Positions 47,259 to 56,061 of a stretch of 64,000 nucleotides of DNA are shown here, one piece after another. The position numbers and the translations under genes were made by a program. Each line of letters begins with the position of its first letter. Within the stretch, counting starts at the first letter, position 1. The notes beneath the pieces were generated by a model, which worked only from the letters and a program-made list of their open reading frames with translations, ran no database searches and was not told the DNA's origin. Origin of the DNA: Thermoplasmata archaeon (lineage in GTDB: Archaea > Thermoplasmatota > Thermoplasmata > GCA-020350865); NCBI GenBank assembly GCA_020348445.1, contig CP070751.1:2197613-2261612 (forward strand), given 5' to 3'.

Positions 47259-49967
47259 TCAAATCCCAATAAAGATGAATTTCGTGGAGCTTGAAGTGGA
47301 TATTTGGTATCCTTTCGTCATTTCTAAAACGGTATCAAAAGCTCCCTCGGGCATCCTTATGGAATGCCACCACCAACGCTGGTTGCTGTCATTAAAATAG
47401 TTGATCCCCACACAATCAGGTATGTTATCACAATACCAATCAGCAGTATAGTTAACATCCAATTTCAGCGGTATCCCCATTGTATCATATCCCTCAGAAT
47501 ATTCCTCAGTCCAGATACCCACGCTGTATGTGCTCGCACCCTGGGTACCGAGAGCATTGAAAGGAACCACCATGTAATACAGATTTGATCTGGGATTGTT
47601 TGCACCTGCACCGACATGGGTGGTGGTATTGTTTCCGAAATAAACAGGAGGTTCTAACCGAGAATAATTGAAATTGATGTCTCCAAAGAAGCCATCCCTT
47701 GTATTAGAATAGTATATCTCGTAATAATCTCCTGGGGCCATACATCCAGGTTCCTGCCAGGTCAGGTTCACATCTCCATCAGGACTGATTGTAATTTCAA
47801 GGTTCTGGGCCTCGAACATCGGGTCAAAACCTAAAAAACTCTTGTCATCTTTGAAAATGATCATGGCACCGGGCATGCCGCAGAAAGTGTATTTGGTCGA
47901 CTTCTCGAATTTTACTTCATAAGCTTTACCCAGTTCTATGAGGGTATTATTATCAGGTAGTCCCCTGTTATGCTGCATCCAAGTGTGCGTTGTCGGACTC
48001 ATCCATTTGATAAAGCTGGCATTCATATCCTGACAATAGAACTCGGTATCCTTCTTTACAAAAGGCTCCAAAGGCAGTGAAAATGTCGATATCCCGGGTT
48101 GAAAAGTTTTTGTCCATTTTCCAACAGTCCTTGATGTGGAGCTGACTTCACCCGAATAAGTAACGGTTCTTATGATATAATAATACTCCTGGGGCGCAAT
48201 ATCAGAGGCATTCCCTGTATCATTCCAGGTAGTTCTCAAAGGTATGGTACCATTATCGTCATGCTGCGAAGTATTTACCCATACATTTGAGAAATCGAAG
48301 CCGGTCTGCGAAGTGGAGCGGTAAAGGAAATAATGCGAAATCCCTACCATACTCGGGGGAGTCCAATTGAGAATGATGTCATCTCCGACTGCTTTGATGT
48401 AAAGTGTCAGGGGTATACTATCGCGTTCTATCACTTCGAGAGCTTTAAAGGCGACATTATTACATTCTTTCAATTCTATTATCGTATTATCGGGATCGAC
48501 AACGACATAGATATTATGGGTCCCATTGGGATTCGCAGTCCACTGAACATCAACAATCGCATTACTTCCACCATCGATTGAAGGTATATATTTATCACTC
48601 CCTATCTGATAACTTCCGGGCTGGCTTGGATCGCCATTATAGAACCTGACAATAACATCCCTGGCTTCGCCAACACCTGTGTTGTGAATCGTCGCACTGA
48701 TTGTTACTATTGTATTATTTCCTACTGGACTTGATGGATCGAAGACAATATCACTGCTTTTTACCACCAAATCAGGTAGTTCCGCAGCAGGTGGAGGTGT
48801 CGTCAGAGGATAGTAATCCTTTGCACCTGAACCTCCGTCAAGAAGATAGGGGAAATCAACTATACCATCAGGTCCCATCTGGTCTTGATTCGGGCCGCTA
48901 GACCCATCCGGAGTTGTCCAATCGCTCCAATAATTTCCTCCGCTGGGATAACTATCGTTCCAAAAGTTGGTACCTACGTAATCTACCCCTTGAACACCGC
49001 TGCCGTTGTTATCGGTGAAGACGTTATGATAAATTGTGTTGTAACCGTTGTATTCGATATGAATGCCGTGATACAGGCTCAAGAAGATGGTGTTACCTAT
49101 GAAGTTGTTGTAGCTGGATTTAGTGACGTAGATGCCGTACCTGTTCGAGGAGATGGTGTTGCCGACAAAGGTGTTGTAGCTGGAATCTCTGACGTATATG
49201 CCCCACTTGTTCGAGGAGAGGATGTTTCCGACAAAGGTGTTGCAGCTGGAATCTCTGACGTATATGCCCCAACTGTCTGAGGGAGAGATGGTGTTATCGA
49301 TGATGGTGTTACCGAGGATGGTGTTGTTGCCGTAGCTGCAATAACTGATACCGATGCCGACAGTGTTCATAAAGAATGTGTTATTGACGATGGTGTTGTT
49401 GCTGGAGTAGCTGATCGCGATGCCCCCATTATTGTAGGAAAAATTGTTTTTAAAGATGGTGTTGTAGTCGCTCCACCAAAAACCGATGCCGATGCGGTTG
49501 TTAGTGACCGTGTTGTTGATAAGGATATTGTAGCTGGAGGTCCAGAAATAGAAACCATTTCCCCCCATAGGGACTCTATTATGACTGGCGATATTATTGG
49601 CGAGGAAATTATTGTCAGAGATATTTAGAAATATGCCGTATTTGTCATATGACACATTATTGTTAATGACTCTACAGTTTTGGACCTTATCAAGCTCTAT
49701 TCCTGCATGACCCCAGCCCAGGAAATCGCTCCCTATGGCAGTAAAACCTGTGATGTTCACCCAATCTGCATTGATATGAACCCCGTCCTCAATTCCCGTA
49801 GCATTGATTATAGTAGTATCCCTGTCTTCTCCGGTTAAATTTATTGTTTTATCAACAATCACATTCTCATAATAGGTTCCGCTATGTACGAAAACCGTAT
49901 CCCCATCAATTGCAAGACCTATACCACCATTTATCGTAGCCGAGTCGTTACCAAAGCCTGAGCCCAC
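47259..49967 (-). CDS. Secreted NosD beta-helix protein with CARDB and type-B modules
   Basis: The beta-helix opens near SATINGGIGLAIDGDTVFVHSG and closes at SYPSGGNYWSDW. A CARDB adhesion domain follows at about 395-505 (LPDLVVKSSDIVFDPSSPV, HNIYVVVDPDNTIIELKECNN). The last about 390 residues are the type-B module ending KFIFIGI. GTG 49967 starts after the signal peptide. The frame is open upstream to 50078 and encodes NKKLASIEIACLVITAGFLG plus ASA, a good signal peptide. Its first codon is ACG at 50076-50078, with GGAGG 6 nt upstream and an in-frame TAA at 50091. The start is probably ACG 50078, which would give 939 aa. Confidence 0.82.
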   Translation of the reverse strand: MGSGFGNDSATINGGIGLAIDGDTVFVHSGTYYENVIVDKTINLTGEDRDTTIINATGIEDGVHINADWVNITGFTAIGSDFLGWGHAGIELDKVQNCRVINNNVSYDKYGIFLNISDNNFLANNIASHNRVPMGGNGFYFWTSSYNILINNTVTNNRIGIGFWWSDYNTIFKNNFSYNNGGIAISYSSNNTIVNNTFFMNTVGIGISYCSYGNNTILGNTIIDNTISPSDSWGIYVRDSSCNTFVGNILSSNKWGIYVRDSSYNTFVGNTISSNRYGIYVTKSSYNNFIGNTIFLSLYHGIHIEYNGYNTIYHNVFTDNNGSGVQGVDYVGTNFWNDSYPSGGNYWSDWTTPDGSSGPNQDQMGPDGIVDFPYLLDGGSGAKDYYPLTTPPPAAELPDLVVKSSDIVFDPSSPVGNNTIVTISATIHNTGVGEARDVIVRFYNGDPSQPGSYQIGSDKYIPSIDGGSNAIVDVQWTANPNGTHNIYVVVDPDNTIIELKECNNVAFKALEVIERDSIPLTLYIKAVGDDIILNWTPPSMVGISHYFLYRSTSQTGFDFSNVWVNTSQHDDNGTIPLRTTWNDTGNASDIAPQEYYYIIRTVTYSGEVSSTSRTVGKWTKTFQPGISTFSLPLEPFVKKDTEFYCQDMNASFIKWMSPTTHTWMQHNRGLPDNNTLIELGKAYEVKFEKSTKYTFCGMPGAMIIFKDDKSFLGFDPMFEAQNLEITISPDGDVNLTWQEPGCMAPGDYYEIYYSNTRDGFFGDINFNYSRLEPPVYFGNNTTTHVGAGANNPRSNLYYMVVPFNALGTQGASTYSVGIWTEEYSEGYDTMGIPLKLDVNYTADWYCDNIPDCVGINYFNDSNQRWWWHSIRMPEGAFDTVLEMTKGYQISTSSSTKFIFIGI

Positions 49968-50164
49968 ATAGATGGTGCTGCTTGCACTCGCTACATCAGA
50001 TTCGAACGTGATGAATCCTAAGAACCCTGCGGTGATTACCAGACATGCGATTTCAATCGAGGCCAGTTTTTTATTCGTAACAACCCTCCTTTACCTAAAC
50101 CCCTGTATCTATTCATTGTTTTTCTATCTTATACACTTTTCGCCTTTTAACCCAAAAGAATAGA

Positions 50165-50204
50165 AAAATAAGGAAATACCTGAGAGTGGGTTTTACTCCC
50201 AGGT
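50165..50204 (-). terminator. Hairpin terminator of the 50243 small gene
   Basis: ACCTGAGAGT (50178-50187) pairs with ACTCCCAGGT (50195-50204), giving a 10-bp stem with one mismatch. On the minus strand ATTTCCTTATTTTTC follows. Confidence 0.6.
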
Positions 50205-50242
50205 TAGTTTGTATGTTATTTGTTCTATCTCCACGGTTAATG

Positions 50243-50752
50243 CTACCAGCCCACCGCATCTATTTCTGGGCCGTAGATTGTGTCATATTCGTTCTCAAAA
50301 TAGACGTCCCCTGATGTAGCAGTGATCTCATAATAGCGCCATTCAGGGTCTTCTGGGAACGAAGGTGTGGTAAAGCCTTGAGGCGAATCATCATCTCTGG
50401 ACCCTAGACTTGCATTTACAGTCATGCCATCGTTATAAATTTTTATGCTATAAGTTTCGACAATGTTAACGCCTGAACTACTATCCCAGCCATAAACCGT
50501 GAATGGCACATCTTCAGCCATCCAATTAGCGGAGTTCGGGCCTAGATCGAGAAGGATTTTTCCCAGTGTGTCCGGATTTTGTCCTATGGTAGCATAATTA
50601 TAATCTGGGCTGCTCTCTGCGTAATCGGGATTTGTACATGCACAAGTACCTCCAGGTACATACTCATATACCCATGGTGCGACTGCTGACCCGCTTATGA
50701 TAAATACCGCGGCTATTAATAGTGCTCCTAACATTACTACAATTTTTCTCAT
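50243..50752 (-). CDS. Small secreted protein of the 'PEIDAVGY' family, most divergent copy
   Basis: A 169-aa protein. The signal peptide ends ISGSAVA, before PW. The mature protein has CACTNPDYAESSPDYNYATIG, ILLDLGP and PFTVYGWDSSSG, and ends DTIYGPEIDAVGW. The CENPEEALGAPD segment of its relatives is altered to CTNPDYAESSPD, with an extra Cys. ATG 50752 follows a full GGAGGTGAT. It lies under a class II operator rather than the class I operator of the 46391 and 62042 genes. Confidence 0.8.
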   Translation of the reverse strand: MRKIVVMLGALLIAAVFIISGSAVAPWVYEYVPGGTCACTNPDYAESSPDYNYATIGQNPDTLGKILLDLGPNSANWMAEDVPFTVYGWDSSSGVNIVETYSIKIYNDGMTVNASLGSRDDDSPQGFTTPSFPEDPEWRYYEITATSGDVYFENEYDTIYGPEIDAVGW

Positions 50753-50985
50753 TCTTAATCACCTCCTCCCCTTGAGATAAGGAGTTTATTGATATTTGTA
50801 TTGTCGCCCCACCTCGGCGTCCTACCATATCACAGCCCAAAAATATCAAAGGGCTGGTTTTAGAAAGTTTCAACTGGAATATCGTATTATTGTCCTTCCT
50901 CTCCCGCCTTGTTATCACCTCCCCTTACCACAGCAACCTTATCTACTCAAAGAGTTTGCAACGAGTATATAGTGCTCACTCCCTC
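50753..50985 (-). promoter_or_regulatory. Long structured 5' leader of the 50243 small gene
   Basis: It contains the GC-rich box TCGCCCCACCTCGGCG (50804-50819), a hairpin CAGCCC/GGGCTG (50833-50856) and a second complete Shine-Dalgarno GGAGGTGAT (50914-50922) about 160 nt upstream of the real one. A frame from GTG 50918 is open through the leader but lacks a well-placed start. Confidence 0.55.
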
Positions 50986-51027
50986 TATAAATACCTTTTT
51001 GGTTAGCTAACCAAAAGGTTTTATATA
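50986..51027. promoter_or_regulatory. Class II dyad promoter-operator (GGTTAGCTAACC type), copy 1
   Basis: A perfect 20-bp palindrome TTTTGGTTAGCTAACCAAAA (50997-51016) is flanked by TATAAATA (50986-50993, plus strand) and TTTATATA (51020-51027, TATATAAA on the minus strand). Both TATA centres lie 17 bp from the dyad centre. The minus promoter would drive the 50243 small gene; the plus promoter points toward the winged-helix gene at 51554. Confidence 0.7.
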
Positions 51028-51553
51028 TTAGAACAACAGCCAGTTGATAGAAAGGTTTATATATGCAAAAGATTCGAAAAAATAAAGATGCTATCCAGAC
51101 TCGATTTTTATTAAACTTTTTAGTTATTGAGCATATTTCACAGAATCCAAAACAGTTTTAAATCTCGTGACTTCCTTTAACTTCTCTGGACGAATCATTC
51201 AAGTAAATTCAAAACTTCTCAAATTATTCGATAATGCTTTTACCATATATCTATCCCACCATAATATGAATTTATGTAACAGTCTATCATTTTTCAATAA
51301 TATTTCTATCAGGTAAACAACTATTATAAAAACCTTTTGTACAAATTTTCACAAAAAACCTAAATACAACTTTATATAATAATAAATCAGAGGGGGAGGT
51401 ATAAAATATTGCAACCGATTATGATGAGATAACTGCGAAGACAATATATAAAGACCAGTTTCGATCTGACCATGAAATTTCGTAATATTTTTATCTCAAG
51501 CTATACTTATAGAAATAATCAGATTGTTGCGAAACTTGCGAGGATTGGCAGAA
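51028..51553 (+). other. Gene-poor spacer before the winged-helix regulator
   Basis: About 525 nt of AT-rich sequence. Its first about 85 nt repeat the sequence to the right of the operator at 55893 (TATTAGAA, GCCAGTTGATAG, TTTATATATGCAAAAG). Later it holds a TATA-like stretch (51370-51385), an AGGGGGAGGT Shine-Dalgarno (51391-51400) before a 25-codon frame that opens with ATT, and a TATACTTATAG box (51502-51512) that would suit the 51554 gene. No other gene is seen. Confidence 0.5.
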
Positions 51554-52036
51554 ATGCAAAGGCACAACAGCCTTATATCGGCAGATATGAGGATTCTCCT
51601 CCATCTGTTGAACTATCATGGTTTTATAAGTCAATTTGATGTACCTATCGGATTAACAAAGATTGGTATTGCACAGAAGTGTTGTATAAGTTATGGTTAC
51701 GCACCCCGGATTCTTAACAAACTGATGGAAGATGGTTATGTTCAGGAGTGTTATGGACGTACGAAATGTAGTAGAAAAAAACAAAAATATTACGTTCTCA
51801 CAGATGACGGGATAAAATATGCACGAGAATTAAAAAAAGGATTATCAAACTTATCGATCATATTGAAACTATCAAATAATACATTGAAAACAATGAAATT
51901 AAAGAATATAAATCCTTATTTAGAGAAAAAGAAAATTTGCTTTGGAATTACTGAGATGGAAATCTATTCAACTCTTACAAAGGATTGTACACTCTATATT
52001 GAATCTCTAAAAAATATAAGAGAAACACTTCGTTGA
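51554..52036 (+). CDS. Winged-helix transcriptional regulator within the surface array
   Basis: It is the only plus-strand gene between 38 and 64 kb. The first about 95 residues form a winged helix: ADMRILLHLLNYHG, then LTKIGIAQKCCISYGYAPRILNKLMEDGYV and a basic wing CYGRTKCSRKKQKYYVLTDDG. The C-terminal about 60 residues may dimerise. The frame opens at TTG 51524; ATG 51554 is preferred, because the TATA box at 51502-51512 predicts a start near 51534. It converges on the 52069 gene. Position makes it the best candidate to bind the array palindromes, but this is an inference. Its base composition is as AT-rich as its neighbours. Confidence 0.75.
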   Translation: MQRHNSLISADMRILLHLLNYHGFISQFDVPIGLTKIGIAQKCCISYGYAPRILNKLMEDGYVQECYGRTKCSRKKQKYYVLTDDGIKYARELKKGLSNLSIILKLSNNTLKTMKLKNINPYLEKKKICFGITEMEIYSTLTKDCTLYIESLKNIRETLR

Positions 52037-52068
52037 TCTTCCTAGGGAGTGCCAAAGATTATGGATTT

Positions 52069-54375
52069 TCATAAAGGTATAATCCAAGTTTTCTTAACCT
52101 TTGAATGAATGTAATAACCTCTTCCAATTTCGAAGTAATCTGACTCGCCGAGCCTTTCCCATTTTTGAATTGAAGAGTTGTAAGTCCAAATCGCATCAAC
52201 ATCTGAACCATAGGTGATGTTATTCAATCCATCTGTTCTGTTGTAGCTAACCAGAGAGGGATAACCTACCAGATTCCAACCTACATTAAGAGATACACTT
52301 TGATTTTCATTTGGTAGGGTGCCGTTCCATACGAAAATTGTTACTCCGGACTGAATGATATGTATCCAAACACTCATTGTGTGATTAATAGTACTTAAAT
52401 CATTCAGATGAGATGGCTTTGAGATATGGTAATGTTTCCAAGAATCAGAACCATCGAATGCATTATACCATTGAACCGCGTCGTATAGCCCATCTATAGA
52501 ATTTAGGATATTGCTAAGGTTGAAATTAGATTGGATATATGGGATTGATACCAAATTCCAACCCTTAAAAAGAGGGGTGCCGACACCAATTGTTCTATTT
52601 GCTATATTATTGGTTTCATTACTTTCTGGAATTAAATTATCAGGATCAATGACCACATAGATATTATGCCAACCAATAGGTGTGGCAATCCAATCCATCT
52701 CCACCCATCCGATTCCACCAAGAGCTGGAATTGATGAGATTAGTTCTTCACCTATTAGGTTAGTTAATGAAGGATCATCATAGACTCTAACCACGATATT
52801 TGATGCATTTTCAGGACCGATATTGCGAATGGTTGCATTGATTACAACCATAGTATTGTTTTTCACGATACTTGTAGGCTTGAACGCGATATCATTTAAA
52901 GTTGAAGTGAGATCCGATAGAATCGTTCCCCCACTCTCTATAAATATTTCAGTATGAGATATGGACATGTTCACATTCCTTGGGTTATTATCAAATGTCA
53001 TGGATGGATATGATATCTCAACAGTTGTGATGTTTTCCGTTGCTGTAATGCTACCGATGTATATTCTATCTGTTATCAATAGCATATGTATATATCCATC
53101 GTCACCAGTTTGAAAATCGTTGCCACCAAAACCGAATGTTTGATAGATTGGTTTTCCGTTATCAGTTATGTTAATGTCTACACCCGATATTGGTGTAGAA
53201 GTTAAATTAAGGACCAATAAACTCAAGAAATTCTTTATTGTAAGAGTGGAAGATGAATCCAACCATATTTTCGAGTCGTCAAAAATCGTATTTATTGCTA
53301 CGGGAAACGATCCTAAGCACCAAAATGCATAATTGTTATTTTCTAAAGTGCAATTAATAATGGTTGGATTTGTTTCACTTGTGAGCCAGATCCCACGGTT
53401 GGTATTATCCTTTATAATATTATTGATAATTATACTAGTTGTTGGGTCTCTGAAATAGATACCCTCATAATTGTTTTCTATAATATTATTTTCTATATGT
53501 GGATTAGAACTTGATCCTGCAAATATCCCTACATTATTGTTTGAAATTTTGTTATTATTAACTAATGCATTAGATCCAGTAAGTGATATTCCATCATATA
53601 AGTTAGAGATTATATTGTTGTAAGAAATTATTGGAGAAGAGAAAGTGGACATTATACCATATTCATTTGATGTTATATTATTGTATGCGATTAGTCCATT
53701 AGAAGCAAGAAATCCAATTCCAACACCATTATTAAATAGGTTATTATTACTAATTATTGGAGAAGCTTGATTGCAGTATATACCACTCCAATTCTCGATA
53801 TTAAAAATATTATTTCTATATAAGATTACTTCATCAGAATAGATTTCTAATCCGCCAATGGTATTTGGCTCCTCACCCCCAATATAACTCACAAAGCTAT
53901 CCTCTATTGTGGTATTACCATAAATTCTAAATCTATATCTCAATCCATATGTTGTATATTCCCATGGCATACCAGGAAAATATACAACAGGAGTATTTGT
54001 ATCATATGCTGTGATATTTGAATTGTAAACACAGAACTTGCCATTTTGGGTTATGTTTATCTCGAATTCTCCATCAATTGTGGAATTCATTATAAGTGTA
54101 ACGTTTTGGAATGTAAGAATACCACCTAAAATTTTTAGATTTCCGTTCAGAACAATTGTTTGATTTCCCCGATATATATTATCCCCCATTTCTATAATCC
54201 AATCACCATTGTGATAATGTATTTGTCCTTCCCCATGTGGTGGAGGATTGATTTCCGCAATTACATTTATTTTCATAAAATTTGATATGGTGGGCATAAT
54301 AATAATTACAAGGACAACGAGCAGTAATCCAGATGACATATTGCATGTTATAGACTTGGACAAATTTCTTTTCAT
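52069..54375 (-). CDS. Secreted beta-helix protein with CARDB and type-A modules
   Basis: The frame opens at 54474, but GAGGGAAG precedes ATG 54375, which starts a proper signal peptide (MKRNLSKSITCNMSSGLLLV). The protein (768 aa) begins with NPPPHGEGQIHYHNGDWIIE, unlike the TIYVP start of the other helices. It then has parallel-helix turns (SGIYCNQASPIISNNNLF and similar), a short Ig-like part, a CARDB domain (VINATIRNIGPENASNIVVRVYD, HNIYVVIDPDNLIPESNETNN) and the type-A module ending KTWIIPL. It lies downstream of the propeller gene at 54538, probably in the same transcript. Confidence 0.82.
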   Translation of the reverse strand: MKRNLSKSITCNMSSGLLLVVLVIIIMPTISNFMKINVIAEINPPPHGEGQIHYHNGDWIIEMGDNIYRGNQTIVLNGNLKILGGILTFQNVTLIMNSTIDGEFEINITQNGKFCVYNSNITAYDTNTPVVYFPGMPWEYTTYGLRYRFRIYGNTTIEDSFVSYIGGEEPNTIGGLEIYSDEVILYRNNIFNIENWSGIYCNQASPIISNNNLFNNGVGIGFLASNGLIAYNNITSNEYGIMSTFSSPIISYNNIISNLYDGISLTGSNALVNNNKISNNNVGIFAGSSSNPHIENNIIENNYEGIYFRDPTTSIIINNIIKDNTNRGIWLTSETNPTIINCTLENNNYAFWCLGSFPVAINTIFDDSKIWLDSSSTLTIKNFLSLLVLNLTSTPISGVDINITDNGKPIYQTFGFGGNDFQTGDDGYIHMLLITDRIYIGSITATENITTVEISYPSMTFDNNPRNVNMSISHTEIFIESGGTILSDLTSTLNDIAFKPTSIVKNNTMVVINATIRNIGPENASNIVVRVYDDPSLTNLIGEELISSIPALGGIGWVEMDWIATPIGWHNIYVVIDPDNLIPESNETNNIANRTIGVGTPLFKGWNLVSIPYIQSNFNLSNILNSIDGLYDAVQWYNAFDGSDSWKHYHISKPSHLNDLSTINHTMSVWIHIIQSGVTIFVWNGTLPNENQSVSLNVGWNLVGYPSLVSYNRTDGLNNITYGSDVDAIWTYNSSIQKWERLGESDYFEIGRGYYIHSKVKKTWIIPL

Positions 54376-54537
54376 TGTTTTACTTCCCTCTGATTTAAGG
54401 AAAATAGATTTGCACTGATCCAAGATTGGTATATATTTCAATCGACCCTTATCTACTTTTCTAGATAGTAACACTGATATTAATAGTGCTCGAAAGAATT
54501 TGTAGTCCTATTCTTGTAGTAATTATTCGGTTCATTG

Positions 54538-55845
54538 CTAGGGGTATGCATATGTAAAGAAATACACATAATCATCAGCACTGCCTGCTACAAAATAGTC
54601 AAAATATTGGGTGGGTTGACAATAGGAATAGCTGATCGCAACTGTGTTTACTGTCCCATTTGTTGTATAATAGTCAATTATCGTATCCGAATCCTGTGCA
54701 ACTAGAGTAACATTATTCTCAGGACTAAAAGTTCCAAACAATCTAAAATTATAAGCCGAGTTATTATCATAAGTAGCCGCGGCAGACCATATTATTCCAG
54801 TTGACCAATTGCGTATTTTATTAGGACTATAATAATAAGATTCTTCGCTTTCATTGTCAAAAGATGTCTGACCTGAAATTACACTGAAAGGTGACCCTGC
54901 TGGCCCTACAGTATCACAATCGGATACTGCAACTGCATAAATATCATCAGGTTCCGCTCTTTTCCAGATATTGTCATCAGTAACATTATCATCATCCGTT
55001 CCCCATATACAATCTTCACCCGCATCAAATTTGTAAACATAACTCGTATTTTGAATAAATGGGTAATCCTCACCTGCTACTATCACCTGACCAGTTCTAC
55101 CTATGTCTATTGTAACATAAGGACCAGTTGTGTTATAAGACCATATCATAGAATGGTGACCTGGCTCAGTGTTGTTATGAAATTCAATTTCTTTATTAGT
55201 GTTACATACTCCAATCCAGTTTCCATTCTCTGATATCTTAACAACTTTTACATAACCTGGTTCTCTTAGTAAAGCTTGACTCCAACACAAAGTACCATTT
55301 GAAGCATAATACACATAGAACGAATTCGAGTTGCTCACGACTACATATGATATATTGATATCATTTTTTAACGGATTTGACACATCTACTGAATACACTT
55401 GAGTACTTGATATACCTCTTGGTCTATCTTTCCATAATAAATTACCTAAAATATCAAACACATAAACATATCCATCAGAACTACCAGCTACTATATATTG
55501 TGCATTCCCTGATATTGCAACATTATGATCTGTACCACGTGTTGAAAAATCTGATAATGTTATGCTATTATTGTACCATCGTAAATTCCCACTCCCATCA
55601 AAAACAGACAAATTGTATTTACTCCCAGCAACCACATACACATTACTTGCGTTAGAATCACCGTCGGAAATATCGACACAAAGGACATCTGACCCTGTAT
55701 TACTGCTCCATTGAAGAACAAGATAACCACTTTGAGCATTTACGCTCTTTGGAATTATTGGGATTCCAACAAATGCTATAACTATCGTAGCAATTAACAC
55801 TATGTTCAAAAATGCTTTCAGAAATTTTATCTCATCCTTCTCCAT
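54538..55845 (-). CDS. Secreted PQQ/WD40-like beta-propeller protein
   Basis: A 435-aa protein with a signal peptide (FLNIVLIATIVIAFVGIPIIPKSVNAQ). Repeated blades of the form ISGNAQYIVAGSSDGYVYVFDILGNLLW indicate a PQQ- or WD40-like propeller. The last blade is FDYFVAGSADDYVYFFTYAYP, so it has neither a type-A nor a type-B tail. Many N-x-S/T sequons are present. A class II dyad operator lies 48-82 nt upstream of ATG 55845, giving a predicted leader of about 60 nt, much shorter than those of the small genes. Confidence 0.8.
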   Translation of the reverse strand: MEKDEIKFLKAFLNIVLIATIVIAFVGIPIIPKSVNAQSGYLVLQWSSNTGSDVLCVDISDGDSNASNVYVVAGSKYNLSVFDGSGNLRWYNNSITLSDFSTRGTDHNVAISGNAQYIVAGSSDGYVYVFDILGNLLWKDRPRGISSTQVYSVDVSNPLKNDINISYVVVSNSNSFYVYYASNGTLCWSQALLREPGYVKVVKISENGNWIGVCNTNKEIEFHNNTEPGHHSMIWSYNTTGPYVTIDIGRTGQVIVAGEDYPFIQNTSYVYKFDAGEDCIWGTDDDNVTDDNIWKRAEPDDIYAVAVSDCDTVGPAGSPFSVISGQTSFDNESEESYYYSPNKIRNWSTGIIWSAAATYDNNSAYNFRLFGTFSPENNVTLVAQDSDTIIDYYTTNGTVNTVAISYSYCQPTQYFDYFVAGSADDYVYFFTYAYP

Positions 55846-55892
55846 TTTTCTTCCCCCTTATCTTTATGTTGTTACTATTGTGGTACCTATAG

Positions 55893-55934
55893 TATAAAAA
55901 CCTTTTTGGTTAGCTAACCAAAAAACTATTTATA
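55893..55934. promoter_or_regulatory. Class II dyad promoter-operator (GGTTAGCTAACC type), copy 2
   Basis: The palindrome TTTTGGTTAGCTAACCAAAA (within 55903-55924, where the perfect dyad is 22 bp) is flanked by TATAAAAA (55893-55900, plus strand) and TATTTATA (55927-55934, TATAAATA on the minus strand). The spacing to the dyad centre is again 17 bp on both sides. The minus promoter drives the propeller gene at 54538. The sequence from 55935 to about 56010 matches 51028-51110. Confidence 0.7.
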
Positions 55935-56061
55935 TTAGAAAAGTAGCCAGTTGATAGGAAGTTTTATATATGCAAAAGAATCGAAAAATGAAGTTATTAT
56001 TCAGAACTCAATTATCAACGAAGACATAGTAAATCTAGAACACACACCATCGAATCCAATA

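Noticed and set aside
50063..50083. A slippery A-AAA-AAC heptamer that could join an out-of-frame TTG (50083) to the 47259 gene by -1 frameshifting
   Set aside because: The phase fits, but TTG is only 1 nt from the Shine-Dalgarno and no downstream stimulatory structure was seen. An ACG (or mutated ATG) start at 50078 explains the signal peptide more simply.
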